The translations under genes and the position numbers were made by a program. Of a stretch of DNA of 54,181 nt, positions 8,869 to 16,495 are shown piece by piece. A model generated the notes under the pieces. It did not search any database. It had not been told where the DNA came from and was given only the letters and a program-made list of their open reading frames with translations. The stretch's first letter is position 1. Each line of letters starts with the position of its first letter. Origin of the DNA: Levilactobacillus spicheri DSM 15429 (GTDB taxonomy: Bacteria; Bacillota; Bacilli; Lactobacillales; Lactobacillaceae); contig NZ_AZFC01000037.1 of NCBI RefSeq assembly GCF_001435095.1, positions 1 through 54,181 on the forward strand, read 5' to 3'.

Positions 8869-9069
8869 TTATGCATCCTGGTTCGCCACGTCGTGATCGT
8901 AACGATAGATGATTTTCCCACCTTTATGGGCCTGGCCGATAATCCGCTTCCGGGTATCGAACGCCATGAAGGCTTGTTGAAAAGCTGGAAACTCCTCTGG
9001 GCCGATCTCAAACTGATCAATTTTCTGATCCTTGAGTTGGTTCATCAGCTCCGTGTAATCCTGTGCCAT
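8869..9069 (-). CDS. Conserved hypothetical 66-aa protein between clpE and ptsH
   Basis: 66 residues, cytoplasmic, with no membrane segment or signal peptide. Sequence MAQDYTELMNQ..., acidic helical N-half and a basic C-half ending in KIIYRYDHDV. Not recognised as a named family; I recall small proteins in this position in other lactobacilli, but that is memory, not a search. The start at 9069 is preceded by AAAGGGGG. It has its own near-consensus promoter at 9145-9173. Confidence 0.7.
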   Translation of the reverse strand: MAQDYTELMNQLKDQKIDQFEIGPEEFPAFQQAFMAFDTRKRIIGQAHKGGKIIYRYDHDVANQDA

Positions 9070-9144
9070 CTGTCTGCCCCCTTTTCCCAACGCTGGCGGG
9101 TTCCGTCGTTGTCTGGCCCCGCCAACGCTCACACTATCTTCCAT

Positions 9145-9173
9145 ATTCTACGGTGAAATTCCTAACAGGTCAA
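9145..9173 (-). promoter_or_regulatory. Promoter of the 66-aa gene
   Basis: Minus strand TTGACC (complement of 9168-9173), 17-bp spacer, TAGAAT (complement of 9145-9150). The -35 box overlaps a single CtsR-like heptad GGTCAAA on the plus strand, which may or may not be meaningful. Confidence 0.65.
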
Positions 9174-9211
9174 AGAAATTCCCCTTTTTTCCGGAAATTA
9201 GGAGATGGTTT

Positions 9212-9238
9212 TTAGCATTCTATAATTGAGAGTGCTAA
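9212..9238 (+). promoter_or_regulatory. CIRCE operator (HrcA site) upstream of clpE
   Basis: TTAGCATTC, 9-bp spacer, GAGTGCTAA. This is the CIRCE consensus TTAGCACTC-N9-GAGTGCTAA with a single mismatch. The spacer contains TATAAT (9221-9226), a possible -10 box, so bound HrcA would block that promoter. Confidence 0.85.
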
Positions 9239-9298
9239 AATAAAGGCGTTCGGAAGACGTGCCCCCTTAATCGTTGGTCGCCGGGGCAAGCAAATTAC

Positions 9299-9326
9299 TT
9301 GCAAGCTTCGACGAACGCGGTATACT
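9299..9326 (+). promoter_or_regulatory. clpE proximal promoter
   Basis: TTGCAA (9299-9304), 16-bp spacer, TATACT (9321-9326). Transcription would start near 9333, immediately at the CtsR operator. Confidence 0.65.
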
Positions 9327-9335
9327 GTGGCTAAT

Positions 9336-9352
9336 GGTCAAGAAAGGTCAAA
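9336..9352 (+). promoter_or_regulatory. CtsR operator
   Basis: GGTCAAGAAAGGTCAAA matches the CtsR heptad direct repeat GGTCAAA-N3-GGTCAAA with one difference. It lies on the expected transcription start of clpE. Confidence 0.85.
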
Positions 9353-9424
9353 GAAATTTTGACCGCACGACCGACGTGTTTTTTTGGCACGTTAACGCCA
9401 TTATAGAAAGGAGACGAACAACAC

Positions 9425-11644
9425 ATGCTCTGTCAAAATTGCCACCGGAATCCCGCAACGATTCATCTATACATGAGCGTTAACGGACAACGGCAACAAG
9501 TTGACCTATGCCAAAATTGCTATCAACTACTCAAGCAGCAGCAGAACAACTCTGGAAATGGAGGTGGCCGTATGGCACAAGATCCATTCGGCTTTGGCAA
9601 CCTGGATGATATTTTCCGGGCCATGCAAGGTGGCGGCAACGACGCCAACCAAGCGGACTACCGGCAAGCCGCTAGCAACCAAGGACGCCCAACGCAACCC
9701 GCTGGGAACCAAGGTAACGGCAACGGCTTACTGAGTCAGTATGGTCTGAACCTCACCCAACTTGCTAAAGACGGCAAAATTGACCCCGTGATCGGTCGGG
9801 ACAAGGAAACGGCGCAAGTCATCGAAATCCTGAACCGGCGGACGAAGAACAACCCTGTCCTGATTGGTGAAGCCGGGGTTGGGAAGACGGCGGTCGTTGA
9901 AGGTTTAGCCGAGCGAATCGTCGAAGGCAACGTTCCGCAAAAACTGACGAATAAGCAGATTATTCGTCTCGACGTCGTTTCGTTGGTTCAAGGCACCGGT
10001 ATCCGGGGCCAATTCGAACAACGAATGCAACAACTGATGAAGGAAGTCCAATCCAACCCTGACATCATTCTCTTTATCGACGAAATCCATGAAATTATGG
10101 GCGCCGGGAATGCCGAGGGCGGCATGGATGCGGGCAACGTTTTGAAGCCCGCACTGGCCCGGGGTGACTTCCAGCTGATTGGGGCCACGACGTTGAACGA
10201 ATACCGGGACATCGAAAAGGACCAGGCGTTAGCGCGTCGGTTCCAACCCGTCACGGTCAACGAACCCAGTCCCGAGGAAGCTATCAAGATTCTCAAGGGC
10301 ATTCAAAAGAAATATGAAGATTACCACCACGTTCACTACACGGACCAGGCCATTGAAGCCGCGGTGCGGTTATCCGACCGCTACATCCAAGACCGGTACC
10401 TGCCGGACAAGGCCATCGACTTACTCGATGAGGCCGGTTCGCGGAAGAACTTAACCATCAACGTCGCCGATCCGCACGCCATTGACGAAAAGATCGACGC
10501 CGCCGAGAAACAAAAGCAAGCGGCCCTCAAGCAGGAAGACTACGAAAAGGCCGCCTACTACCGGGACCAAGTTACCAAGCTGAACAAGTCCAAGGAAAGC
10601 GCCACGAACGCCGACCAGAACCAGTCCGCTGAGGTCACGGAAAAGGACATGCAGGCCATCGTCGAGGAACGGACCAACATCCCCGTCGGTGAACTGCAGG
10701 CCAAGGAACAGCACCAATTGAAGAGCTTGGGCAGTGATTTGGAGCAACACGTCATTGGTCAAAACCAGGCTGTCGACAAGGTCGCCCGGGCGATTCGGCG
10801 GAACCGGATCGGTCTGAACGGGACCGACCGGCCAATTGGCTCCTTCCTGTTCGTCGGTCCTACCGGGGTCGGTAAGACGGAATTAGCCAAGCAATTAGCC
10901 AACGAACTCTTCGGTTCCGAGGACGCGATGATCCGGTTCGACATGTCGGAGTACATGGAACCGCATTCCATCTCTAAGCTGATCGGGTCGCCACCTGGCT
11001 ACGTCGGGTACGAAGAAGCCGGTCAGTTGACCGAACAGGTTCGTCGTCACCCGTACACCCTGGTGCTTTTGGACGAAATCGAAAAGGCCCACCCCGACGT
11101 CATGAACATGTTCTTACAGGTTCTGGACGACGGGCGGCTGACCGACTCTCAAGGTCGGACGGTTTCCTTCAAGGATACGCTAATCATCATGACCAGTAAC
11201 GCCGGGACCGGTGACGTCGAAGCCAACGTTGGGTTCGGGGCCGAGGCCAGTGGGAAGACCCACTCCGTCTTGGACCGGCTGACCAACTACTTCCGTCCCG
11301 AATTCTTGAACCGGTTCGACGACATCATCGAGTTCAACTCCCTCTCGAAGGAGAACCTGATGAAGATCGTTGACCTGATGATCGGTGACGTCAACCAGAT
11401 GCTGGCCGCTCAAGGTCTGCACGTGCACGTCACGGAACCGGTCGAAGAGAAGCTGGTCACCGAGGGCTACAATCCGGCCATGGGGGCCCGGCCGTTACGG
11501 CGGGTCATCCAGGAAGAGATTGAAGACCGCATCGCGGACTACTATCTCGACCACGCCCAAACCAAGAACCTGATTGCCAAGATTGAAGACGGCAAGATCG
11601 TTCTGGGTGCCGACGAGGCCACCACGAGTTCCCCGGAAGCTTAA
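9425..11644 (+). CDS. clpE: ATP-dependent Clp protease ATPase subunit ClpE
   Basis: 739-residue Hsp100 unfoldase that feeds damaged proteins to ClpP. The N-terminal zinc finger (CQNCH...CQNCY, residues 3-36) is diagnostic for ClpE. Then come AAA1 with Walker A GEAGVGKT and Walker B LFIDEIHE, a short UVR-type coiled middle domain, and AAA2 with [20 protein letters not shown] and the C-terminal D2-small region. Start ATG is preceded by AAAGGAG. Both a CIRCE site and a CtsR box lie upstream, predicting heat/stress induction through two repressors. Confidence 0.96.
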   Translation: MLCQNCHRNPATIHLYMSVNGQRQQVDLCQNCYQLLKQQQNNSGNGGGRMAQDPFGFGNLDDIFRAMQGGGNDANQADYRQAASNQGRPTQPAGNQGNGNGLLSQYGLNLTQLAKDGKIDPVIGRDKETAQVIEILNRRTKNNPVLIGEAGVGKTAVVEGLAERIVEGNVPQKLTNKQIIRLDVVSLVQGTGIRGQFEQRMQQLMKEVQSNPDIILFIDEIHEIMGAGNAEGGMDAGNVLKPALARGDFQLIGATTLNEYRDIEKDQALARRFQPVTVNEPSPEEAIKILKGIQKKYEDYHHVHYTDQAIEAAVRLSDRYIQDRYLPDKAIDLLDEAGSRKNLTINVADPHAIDEKIDAAEKQKQAALKQEDYEKAAYYRDQVTKLNKSKESATNADQNQSAEVTEKDMQAIVEERTNIPVGELQAKEQHQLKSLGSDLEQHVIGQNQAVDKVARAIRRNRIGLNGTDRPIGSFLFVGPTGVGKTELAKQLANELFGSEDAMIRFDMSEYMEPHSISKLIGSPPGYVGYEEAGQLTEQVRRHPYTLVLLDEIEKAHPDVMNMFLQVLDDGRLTDSQGRTVSFKDTLIIMTSNAGTGDVEANVGFGAEASGKTHSVLDRLTNYFRPEFLNRFDDIIEFNSLSKENLMKIVDLMIGDVNQMLAAQGLHVHVTEPVEEKLVTEGYNPAMGARPLRRVIQEEIEDRIADYYLDHAQTKNLIAKIEDGKIVLGADEATTSSPEA

Positions 11645-11658
11645 AAATCGTTTGATGT

Positions 11659-11693
11659 AAAGGCGTTCGCCATTCCCGGCGGGCGCCTTTTTT
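11659..11693 (+). terminator. clpE terminator
   Basis: AAAGGCGTTCGCC pairs with GGCGGGCGCCTTT (two G-U pairs) and is followed by TTTTT. Confidence 0.85.
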
Positions 11694-11884
11694 GTTGCCC
11701 CGGTAAAGAGACGGTGACCACGGCCCAGCGGCACCAGTTGCCCGGTGCAACTTGGTACCACCCAGTAAACCGGATACATCCCCGGCCCCATCCGCTTCAC
11801 CGGACGCGAAAATCACCTGCATCCCCCGCGGAGATGCGGTATACTGTATCGTATAAGGAAACTTCGAGGAGGTGAACGGGAGAG

Positions 11885-12985
11885 ATGGCTTTATTTAACT
11901 GGTTGCGGCGGCTGATCACGCCCCCGCAACCGCGGCAGCGCCCGGAACGGCCATACCGGCCCCGACCGGCGGCACGACCAACCAAGCGGCACGACCCGTC
12001 AGTTGAACCCCCAGTGACGCCGCCCGTCGTCCCCACCGTTGAGACCCCGCCGGCACCTCAGCCGACGCCGATTCAGACCCACGCCCAACCGGACGCGACG
12101 TTGGTCGTGCGGTTAGTAGACGAAGCCAACCGCCCCCTGCAACCGGCACTGGTTCTGACCGGTCAGCTGAACGCCCCGGTCCACCTCAAGCTCCCCCAGA
12201 TTACGGGGTACACGTTACTCCATATCAACGGCTTCACCCAGAACTTTCTGAGTGAATACGGCTTAACCACCCTGGTCTACCGGCGTCAATGGGGCCAGCC
12301 GGTCATCACCTACCTGGTCGACTACGACTCGGGGCAGCTATTGGCCCTCCCCCAGCTTTTCCGGGGCGAGCTCACGGCACGCTTCCAGATCACGCCCCCC
12401 ACGGTACCGGGCTACCACATCTTTCAGGCCCAGGGGGATCAGCAGGGCCAGTACGACCGGACTAGCAAACGCATCGTCTTCTTCTACCGGCGCGACGCCT
12501 GGCAAACGGTGCAACGGGTGCGGCAATACGTGACGTTGACCGCGGACCACGCCGTCTACGACGAACCCGCCGGACAGGCTTACGGGTATCAATTCCCGGC
12601 GCAGTCCCTCTGGCGGCTCTTCGCCATCATCACGCTCACCGACGGTCAGGTCTGGTACAACCTGGGCGGTGAACAGTGGCTCGATGCCCGCGAGACCGAC
12701 CGGCACGAACACTGGTCGCGGACCCTGCAGCTCCCGCCGAAGGTCACGACCTGGCGCACCAAGACGGCCACGCACCAAGTGGGGCGCGTCGACTACGTGC
12801 CTCAGGGTGCCCTGACCATCTTCCGGGAACCTTACGGCGAGGTCGCGGGGCAGGTCCAAAACGGCGACCTCTTAGAGATCCGCCAACGCCTCGTCGACGA
12901 CCAGAACCTGGTCTGGTACCAGGTCGGGCCCGAGGCGTACATCAACGCCCGCTACGTGCGATTGATTCCACAACACACCCTTTAA
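11885..12985 (+). CDS. MucBP-like/SH3-like repeat protein without export signal
   Basis: 366 residues. Residues 1-30 are basic (LRRLITPPQPRQRPERP), 30-65 proline-rich. Two MucBP-like repeats follow (about 68-130 and 135-200), each ending in YRR(Q/D) after a GY motif. Two SH3/SLAP-like modules come last (about 205-270 and 285-360, with WYNLGGEQWLDAR and WYQVGPEAYINARYVRLI). Such modules normally sit on secreted mucin- or wall-binding proteins, yet I see no signal peptide, membrane span or wall anchor. AGGAGGTGA gives a strong ribosome site 10 bases before the ATG. Monocistronic, ending in a perfect terminator. Function unknown; a start further upstream is not open. Confidence 0.65.
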   Translation: MALFNWLRRLITPPQPRQRPERPYRPRPAARPTKRHDPSVEPPVTPPVVPTVETPPAPQPTPIQTHAQPDATLVVRLVDEANRPLQPALVLTGQLNAPVHLKLPQITGYTLLHINGFTQNFLSEYGLTTLVYRRQWGQPVITYLVDYDSGQLLALPQLFRGELTARFQITPPTVPGYHIFQAQGDQQGQYDRTSKRIVFFYRRDAWQTVQRVRQYVTLTADHAVYDEPAGQAYGYQFPAQSLWRLFAIITLTDGQVWYNLGGEQWLDARETDRHEHWSRTLQLPPKVTTWRTKTATHQVGRVDYVPQGALTIFREPYGEVAGQVQNGDLLEIRQRLVDDQNLVWYQVGPEAYINARYVRLIPQHTL

Positions 12986-12992
12986 ACTAACA

Positions 12993-13022
12993 AAAACGAG
13001 TTCTCCGCGGAGAACTCGTTTT
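12993..13022 (+). terminator. Terminator of the MucBP/SH3-like gene
   Basis: AAAACGAGTTCTCC and GGAGAACTCGTTTT form a perfect 14-bp stem, followed by TTTT. Confidence 0.9.
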
Positions 13023-13045
13023 TTCATTATCTTAAGTTGAAAACA

Positions 13046-13082
13046 GTGGGCACGGTCTGGGCCCATCTGAGCTCCAGCAATC
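13046..13082 (-). repeat. Remnant (copy H) of the structured intergenic repeat
   Basis: The minus strand repeats the 5' arm of copy D (GATTGCTGGAGCTCAG..., through GGGCCCAGACCGTG) and then jumps straight to CCCAC. This equals an intact copy in which everything between two CGTG tetranucleotides has been lost, removing both inner hairpins. Confidence 0.8.
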
Positions 13083-13197
13083 TTCACACTGGCAATTATC
13101 CCACTAGTGCGTCTTACCCACTTCTACTCCTGTCGTCGCGTGACTGCCGCCCACCGTTTCGCCCGTAATGGTCATTATCTCACGTAAGCGCAACAGA

Positions 13198-13331
13198 GGC
13201 GACTTGCTGGTCGTGGTGAAATTGATGTTAGTTGGCGTTTCTTCAGCCAGCTTACATCAAGGCCGAGTTCTGGAGATCCGCGTTTTTGGCGGAGCTTCAG
13301 AATCGTGCCCACCTCGACCGGCTTGCTCGCC
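13198..13331 (+). repeat. Structured intergenic repeat, copy A
   Basis: One of seven intact copies. Outer helix GGCGA...GCTGGTCG / CGACCGGC...TCGCC. Then GTGAAAT, hairpin P2 (TGATGT...ACATCA closing GGC/GCC), AAGGCCGAG, hairpin P3 (TTCTGGAG...CTTCAGAA) and TCGTGCCCA. Lies between the converging MucBP/SH3-like gene and the dipeptidase gene. Confidence 0.85.
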
Positions 13332-13350
13332 GGCGTGGAGCGGACTGTCG

Positions 13351-14787
13351 TTACAGGTTCTTGTCCATGTTAAACGTCAGCTTCGACAGGGTCAGGCCCT
13401 TTTCGATCAAGTCGTTGGTGAACTGGGTCGTGACCTGCCGCATGTCGGCCGTGACTTGGTGGTTCTGTTCCGTCAAGTAGGCGGTCAGCGCCTCCCCGCT
13501 CAGGTTTTCCTGCGCGGCGTAGGCCAAGGCCTGGGCCACGTGGGTCCGCAGGTTTTGCTTTGCGGCCGTCACGTAGTCCACGTCCTGTTCGATGAAGTCG
13601 CGGTAGTGGGACTCCACAATCATCGACAGCTTTCGGTACATCCAGTAGGCACTCTGATCATCCAAGCGCCGGGGCGTCTGACTGTACGATGGGTCAGTAT
13701 CCGTCACGTTCGCAAAGAACGGCACGTACGGGCTGAACGCCGGCACCCCGAAGCAGACCCACATGATGGCCGATTGCGCGGCCGGCACGTCGTTACGTAC
13801 CTGCAACACGTGGGAGTTTTGCGTCCGATTCATGGAAATGGGCCGGAACTTGGTCCGCAGCTCTTCCGGACCGTGACCCAACGGATCGTACGGCGTCTCG
13901 TTGTAGTGTGAGCTCAAGATGTACTCCACGTCCTCGACGCTGATTTTGTGGCTGGTCCGGCAGATAAACGGCAAATCGCTCGACTGCGGGTCCTGCTCGA
14001 TCTCGGGGTTTAGGTAACGTTGGCCGAACCAGACCCGCGGCGTGTTGTAGTGCCGGTCCTTTTCGGTGCTGGTCCCAAAGATGTGCCGGAAGTTCCAGCC
14101 ATCCTGGTCCGGGTTCAGGTGGTGTTCCGCCACGAAGGCCTGGATGCCCGCGGAGAACATGAAGTTGTCCGGATCATCGAAGGTCACCTGTTGAATGGCG
14201 ACCTGGTTGGCCGTGACCGCGTAGGCGTCGTCCGGAATCCGTTGGGCGACCCAGTGGTGGCCGGTCACGATTTCCATGTACCAGACCTCCTGGTTGTCGG
14301 AGAACAGCACCCCGTTACCCTCGGGTGACCCGTACTGCTTGATCAGGTTCCCCAGGTACCGGACCCCGTCCCGCGCAGAGGTGATGTACGGCAGGACCAT
14401 GGTCTGCAGGGAATCCTCGGCGAGACCATCGGCGACCAAGGGGTCAAAGGCCAAGGCATCGGGATTGCCGTAGACACTCTCGGTGGCACTCATGGCCACG
14501 TTTTGCGCGTTGATGCCGCTCTCGGCGTACTCCCCGGTCTTTTCGATCTCGACGTTCGGGGTCGCCAGGTACCGGTACCCGTCCGTTGGAATCGGCGCCG
14601 TGAAGCCGTTTTGGTTCGACGTCCAGGTCTTGGGCTCGGTCAGGTGTTCGGCCGGGTGAACGTAGAACCGTTGCGGGGTCAACGGCAGAAACGTGTCATC
14701 GTTACGGGCGATCAACGTGGATCCGTCGACCGTCGCGTCCTTACCGACCAACACCGAGGTGCAGGCGGTCAAGTGTTTTCCAGTCAT
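13351..14787 (-). CDS. pepD: C69-family dipeptidase (PepD type)
   Basis: 478-residue N-terminal-nucleophile hydrolase that cleaves dipeptides in the cytoplasm. The start MTGKHLTACTSVLVGKDAT places the nucleophile cysteine at residue 9, exposed after removal of a short propeptide; ARNDD follows as in lactobacillus PepD enzymes. The ATG at 14787 is preceded by AAAGGAG at 11 bases, whereas the GTG four codons upstream almost abuts that site. No obvious terminator follows; the 3' end runs into repeat copy A. Lactobacilli carry several PepD paralogs, so the exact paralog number cannot be given. Confidence 0.9.
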   Translation of the reverse strand: MTGKHLTACTSVLVGKDATVDGSTLIARNDDTFLPLTPQRFYVHPAEHLTEPKTWTSNQNGFTAPIPTDGYRYLATPNVEIEKTGEYAESGINAQNVAMSATESVYGNPDALAFDPLVADGLAEDSLQTMVLPYITSARDGVRYLGNLIKQYGSPEGNGVLFSDNQEVWYMEIVTGHHWVAQRIPDDAYAVTANQVAIQQVTFDDPDNFMFSAGIQAFVAEHHLNPDQDGWNFRHIFGTSTEKDRHYNTPRVWFGQRYLNPEIEQDPQSSDLPFICRTSHKISVEDVEYILSSHYNETPYDPLGHGPEELRTKFRPISMNRTQNSHVLQVRNDVPAAQSAIMWVCFGVPAFSPYVPFFANVTDTDPSYSQTPRRLDDQSAYWMYRKLSMIVESHYRDFIEQDVDYVTAAKQNLRTHVAQALAYAAQENLSGEALTAYLTEQNHQVTADMRQVTTQFTNDLIEKGLTLSKLTFNMDKNL

Positions 14788-14891
14788 CAAAACTACCACT
14801 CCTTTAAGCTTATCATGTCATTTAGTGTACCGCTTTTCACGAAAGTTGACTAGTTGCCGGCGTTCGTCGGCAAGCGCGTCCGTTTTTTTGT

Positions 14892-14911
14892 AACACTTTC
14901 GCAAAAGTGTT
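14892..14911 (+). promoter_or_regulatory. Palindrome at the nox promoter
   Basis: AACACTTTCGCAAAAGTGTT is an inverted repeat (AACACTTT/AAAGTGTT) whose end overlaps the nox -35 box. It is placed like an operator. It does not match the Rex consensus closely, so the regulator is unknown. Confidence 0.5.
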
Positions 14912-14937
14912 GACATTGACGATAAGTTGTTTAAAAT
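14910..14937 (+). promoter_or_regulatory. nox promoter
   Basis: TTGACA (14910-14915), 16-bp spacer, TAAAAT (14932-14937). Start of transcription near 14944. Confidence 0.7.
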
Positions 14938-14951
14938 AGAGTTGTTATCAA

Positions 14952-14966
14952 TTGAAAGCGTTTTTC
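14952..14966 (+). promoter_or_regulatory. Candidate cre (CcpA) site downstream of the nox start
   Basis: TTGAAAGCGTTTTTC matches the cre consensus WTGAAARCGYTTWNN. It lies just after the predicted transcription start, a repressing position. Confidence 0.6.
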
Positions 14967-15029
14967 TTTTTACACTTGTTTGTGAAGAAATACGCAATCA
15001 AACATACTTAGTTTTGGGAGGCTACATTG

Positions 15030-16370
15030 ATGAAAGTGACAGTTATTGGGTGTACTCATGCGGGTACCTTTGCCATCAAACAAATCTTAGCGGACCATCC
15101 GGATGCCGACGTGACGGTCTACGAACGAAACGACAACATCTCCTTCCTCTCCTGTGGAATTGCGCTCTACCTGGGCGGCCAGGTGGCCGATCCCCAGGGG
15201 CTCTTCTACTCGAACCCCACCGAACTGCGCAAATTAGGCGCGGATGTTCAGATGAATCACAATGTCTTGGCCGTGGACGCGGCCGCCAAGACCGTGACGG
15301 TCGAGGACCTGACGACCCACGAACAGACCACGACGGCCTACGACAAGCTGGTCATGACGTCGGGCTCCTGGCCCATCGTGCCGAAGATTCCGGGCATCGA
15401 CAGCAAAAAGGTTAAGCTGTGCAAGAACTGGTCGCACGCGCAGGCCCTCTTCGAAGAGGCCAAGGACGCCAAGCGCATCACGGTCATCGGGGCCGGCTAC
15501 ATCGGCGCCGAACTGGCGGAGGCCTACTCCACCACCGGCCACGACGTTACCCTGATCGACGCGCAAGACCGGGTCATGCCCAAGTACTTCGACGCCCAGT
15601 TCACCGACGTCATCGAACAGGACTACCGGGACCACGGCGTCCAACTGGCCCTCGGTGAAACGGTCGCCAGCTTCGAAGGCACCGCAGACGGCCTGACCAT
15701 CACCACCGACAAGGGCCGTTACGACACCGACCTGGCAATCCTGTGCATCGGCTTCCGGCCCAACACCGGCCTGCTCAAGGGTCAGGTCGAGATGGCTCCC
15801 AACGGCGCGATCCTGACCGACGACTACATGCGCAGCTCCAACCCGGACATCTTTGCCGCTGGGGACAGTGCCGCCGTGCACTACAACCCCACGCACCAAA
15901 GTGCCTACATTCCCCTGGCGACCAACGCCGTGCGCCAAGGTATCCTGGTCGGCAAGAACCTGACCCAGCCGACCGTGAAGTACCTGGGGACTCAATCGTC
16001 TTCCGGCCTGGCCCTCTACGGTCGGACCATCGTCTCGACGGGACTGACCCTGGCCGCCGCCCACCAACAGGGCATCGCCGCCGACCAAGTCATCATCACC
16101 GATAACTACCGGCCCGAGTTTATGCCGACGACCGAGCCCGTCCTGATGTCACTGGTCTTCGATCCGACCAGCAAACGCATCCTGGGTGGCGCGTTGATGA
16201 GTCACTACGACGTCTCGCAATCGGCCAACACGCTGTCCGTCTGCATCCAAAACAACAACACGATCGATGACCTGGCCATGGTCGACATGCTCTTCCAGCC
16301 CAACTTCGACCGGCCCTTCAACTACCTGAACATCCTGGCCCAAGCGGCGCAAGCGAAGGTCGCCGACTAG
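15030..16370 (+). CDS. nox: NADH oxidase, water-forming (FAD/NAD-dependent)
   Basis: 446-residue flavoprotein of the CoA-disulfide-reductase/Nox family that oxidises NADH with O2, regenerating NAD+. The N-terminal GxHxG-type FAD motif (IGCTHAGTFA), the redox cysteine in SFLSCGIALYLGG (about residue 42), the NAD-binding GAGYIGAELAE and the FAD site in IFAAGDSA are all visible. The single active-site cysteine fits the H2O-forming type. The ATG at 15030 is used, with GGGAGG upstream; an in-frame TTG one codon earlier is less likely. Leader holds a candidate cre site and an operator-like palindrome. Confidence 0.93.
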   Translation: MKVTVIGCTHAGTFAIKQILADHPDADVTVYERNDNISFLSCGIALYLGGQVADPQGLFYSNPTELRKLGADVQMNHNVLAVDAAAKTVTVEDLTTHEQTTTAYDKLVMTSGSWPIVPKIPGIDSKKVKLCKNWSHAQALFEEAKDAKRITVIGAGYIGAELAEAYSTTGHDVTLIDAQDRVMPKYFDAQFTDVIEQDYRDHGVQLALGETVASFEGTADGLTITTDKGRYDTDLAILCIGFRPNTGLLKGQVEMAPNGAILTDDYMRSSNPDIFAAGDSAAVHYNPTHQSAYIPLATNAVRQGILVGKNLTQPTVKYLGTQSSSGLALYGRTIVSTGLTLAAAHQQGIAADQVIITDNYRPEFMPTTEPVLMSLVFDPTSKRILGGALMSHYDVSQSANTLSVCIQNNNTIDDLAMVDMLFQPNFDRPFNYLNILAQAAQAKVAD

Positions 16371-16426
16371 GTCATTCTGACCAGTCGCTTACCGGGCTTC
16401 CCGCTAATAAGCAATTGACCCAACGC

Positions 16427-16463
16427 AAAATCCCCTACCGAGCAACCTCGGCAGGGGATTTTT
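16427..16463. terminator. Bidirectional terminator between nox and the lectin gene
   Basis: AAAATCCCCTACCGAG / CTCGGCAGGGGATTTT hairpin with T runs on both strands. It serves the converging genes nox and lectin 1. Confidence 0.9.
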
Positions 16464-16495
16464 TGCGCTTCTATTCTGTTGGTGCTTGTCGTGTT

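Noticed and set aside
9165-9173. Second full CtsR operator upstream of the 66-aa gene
   Set aside because: Only one GGTCAAA heptad is present; it is better explained as the -35 box of the minus-strand promoter.
14892-14911. Rex operator at nox
   Set aside because: The palindrome lacks the TGTGA-N6-TCACA pattern expected for Rex, so it is listed only as an unknown operator.
15234-16088. Long minus-strand open frame (284 aa) opposite nox
   Set aside because: Entirely antisense to a clear NADH oxidase gene. It is V/G/R/D-rich, has no ribosome site and no domain. It is a product of GC-rich third positions.
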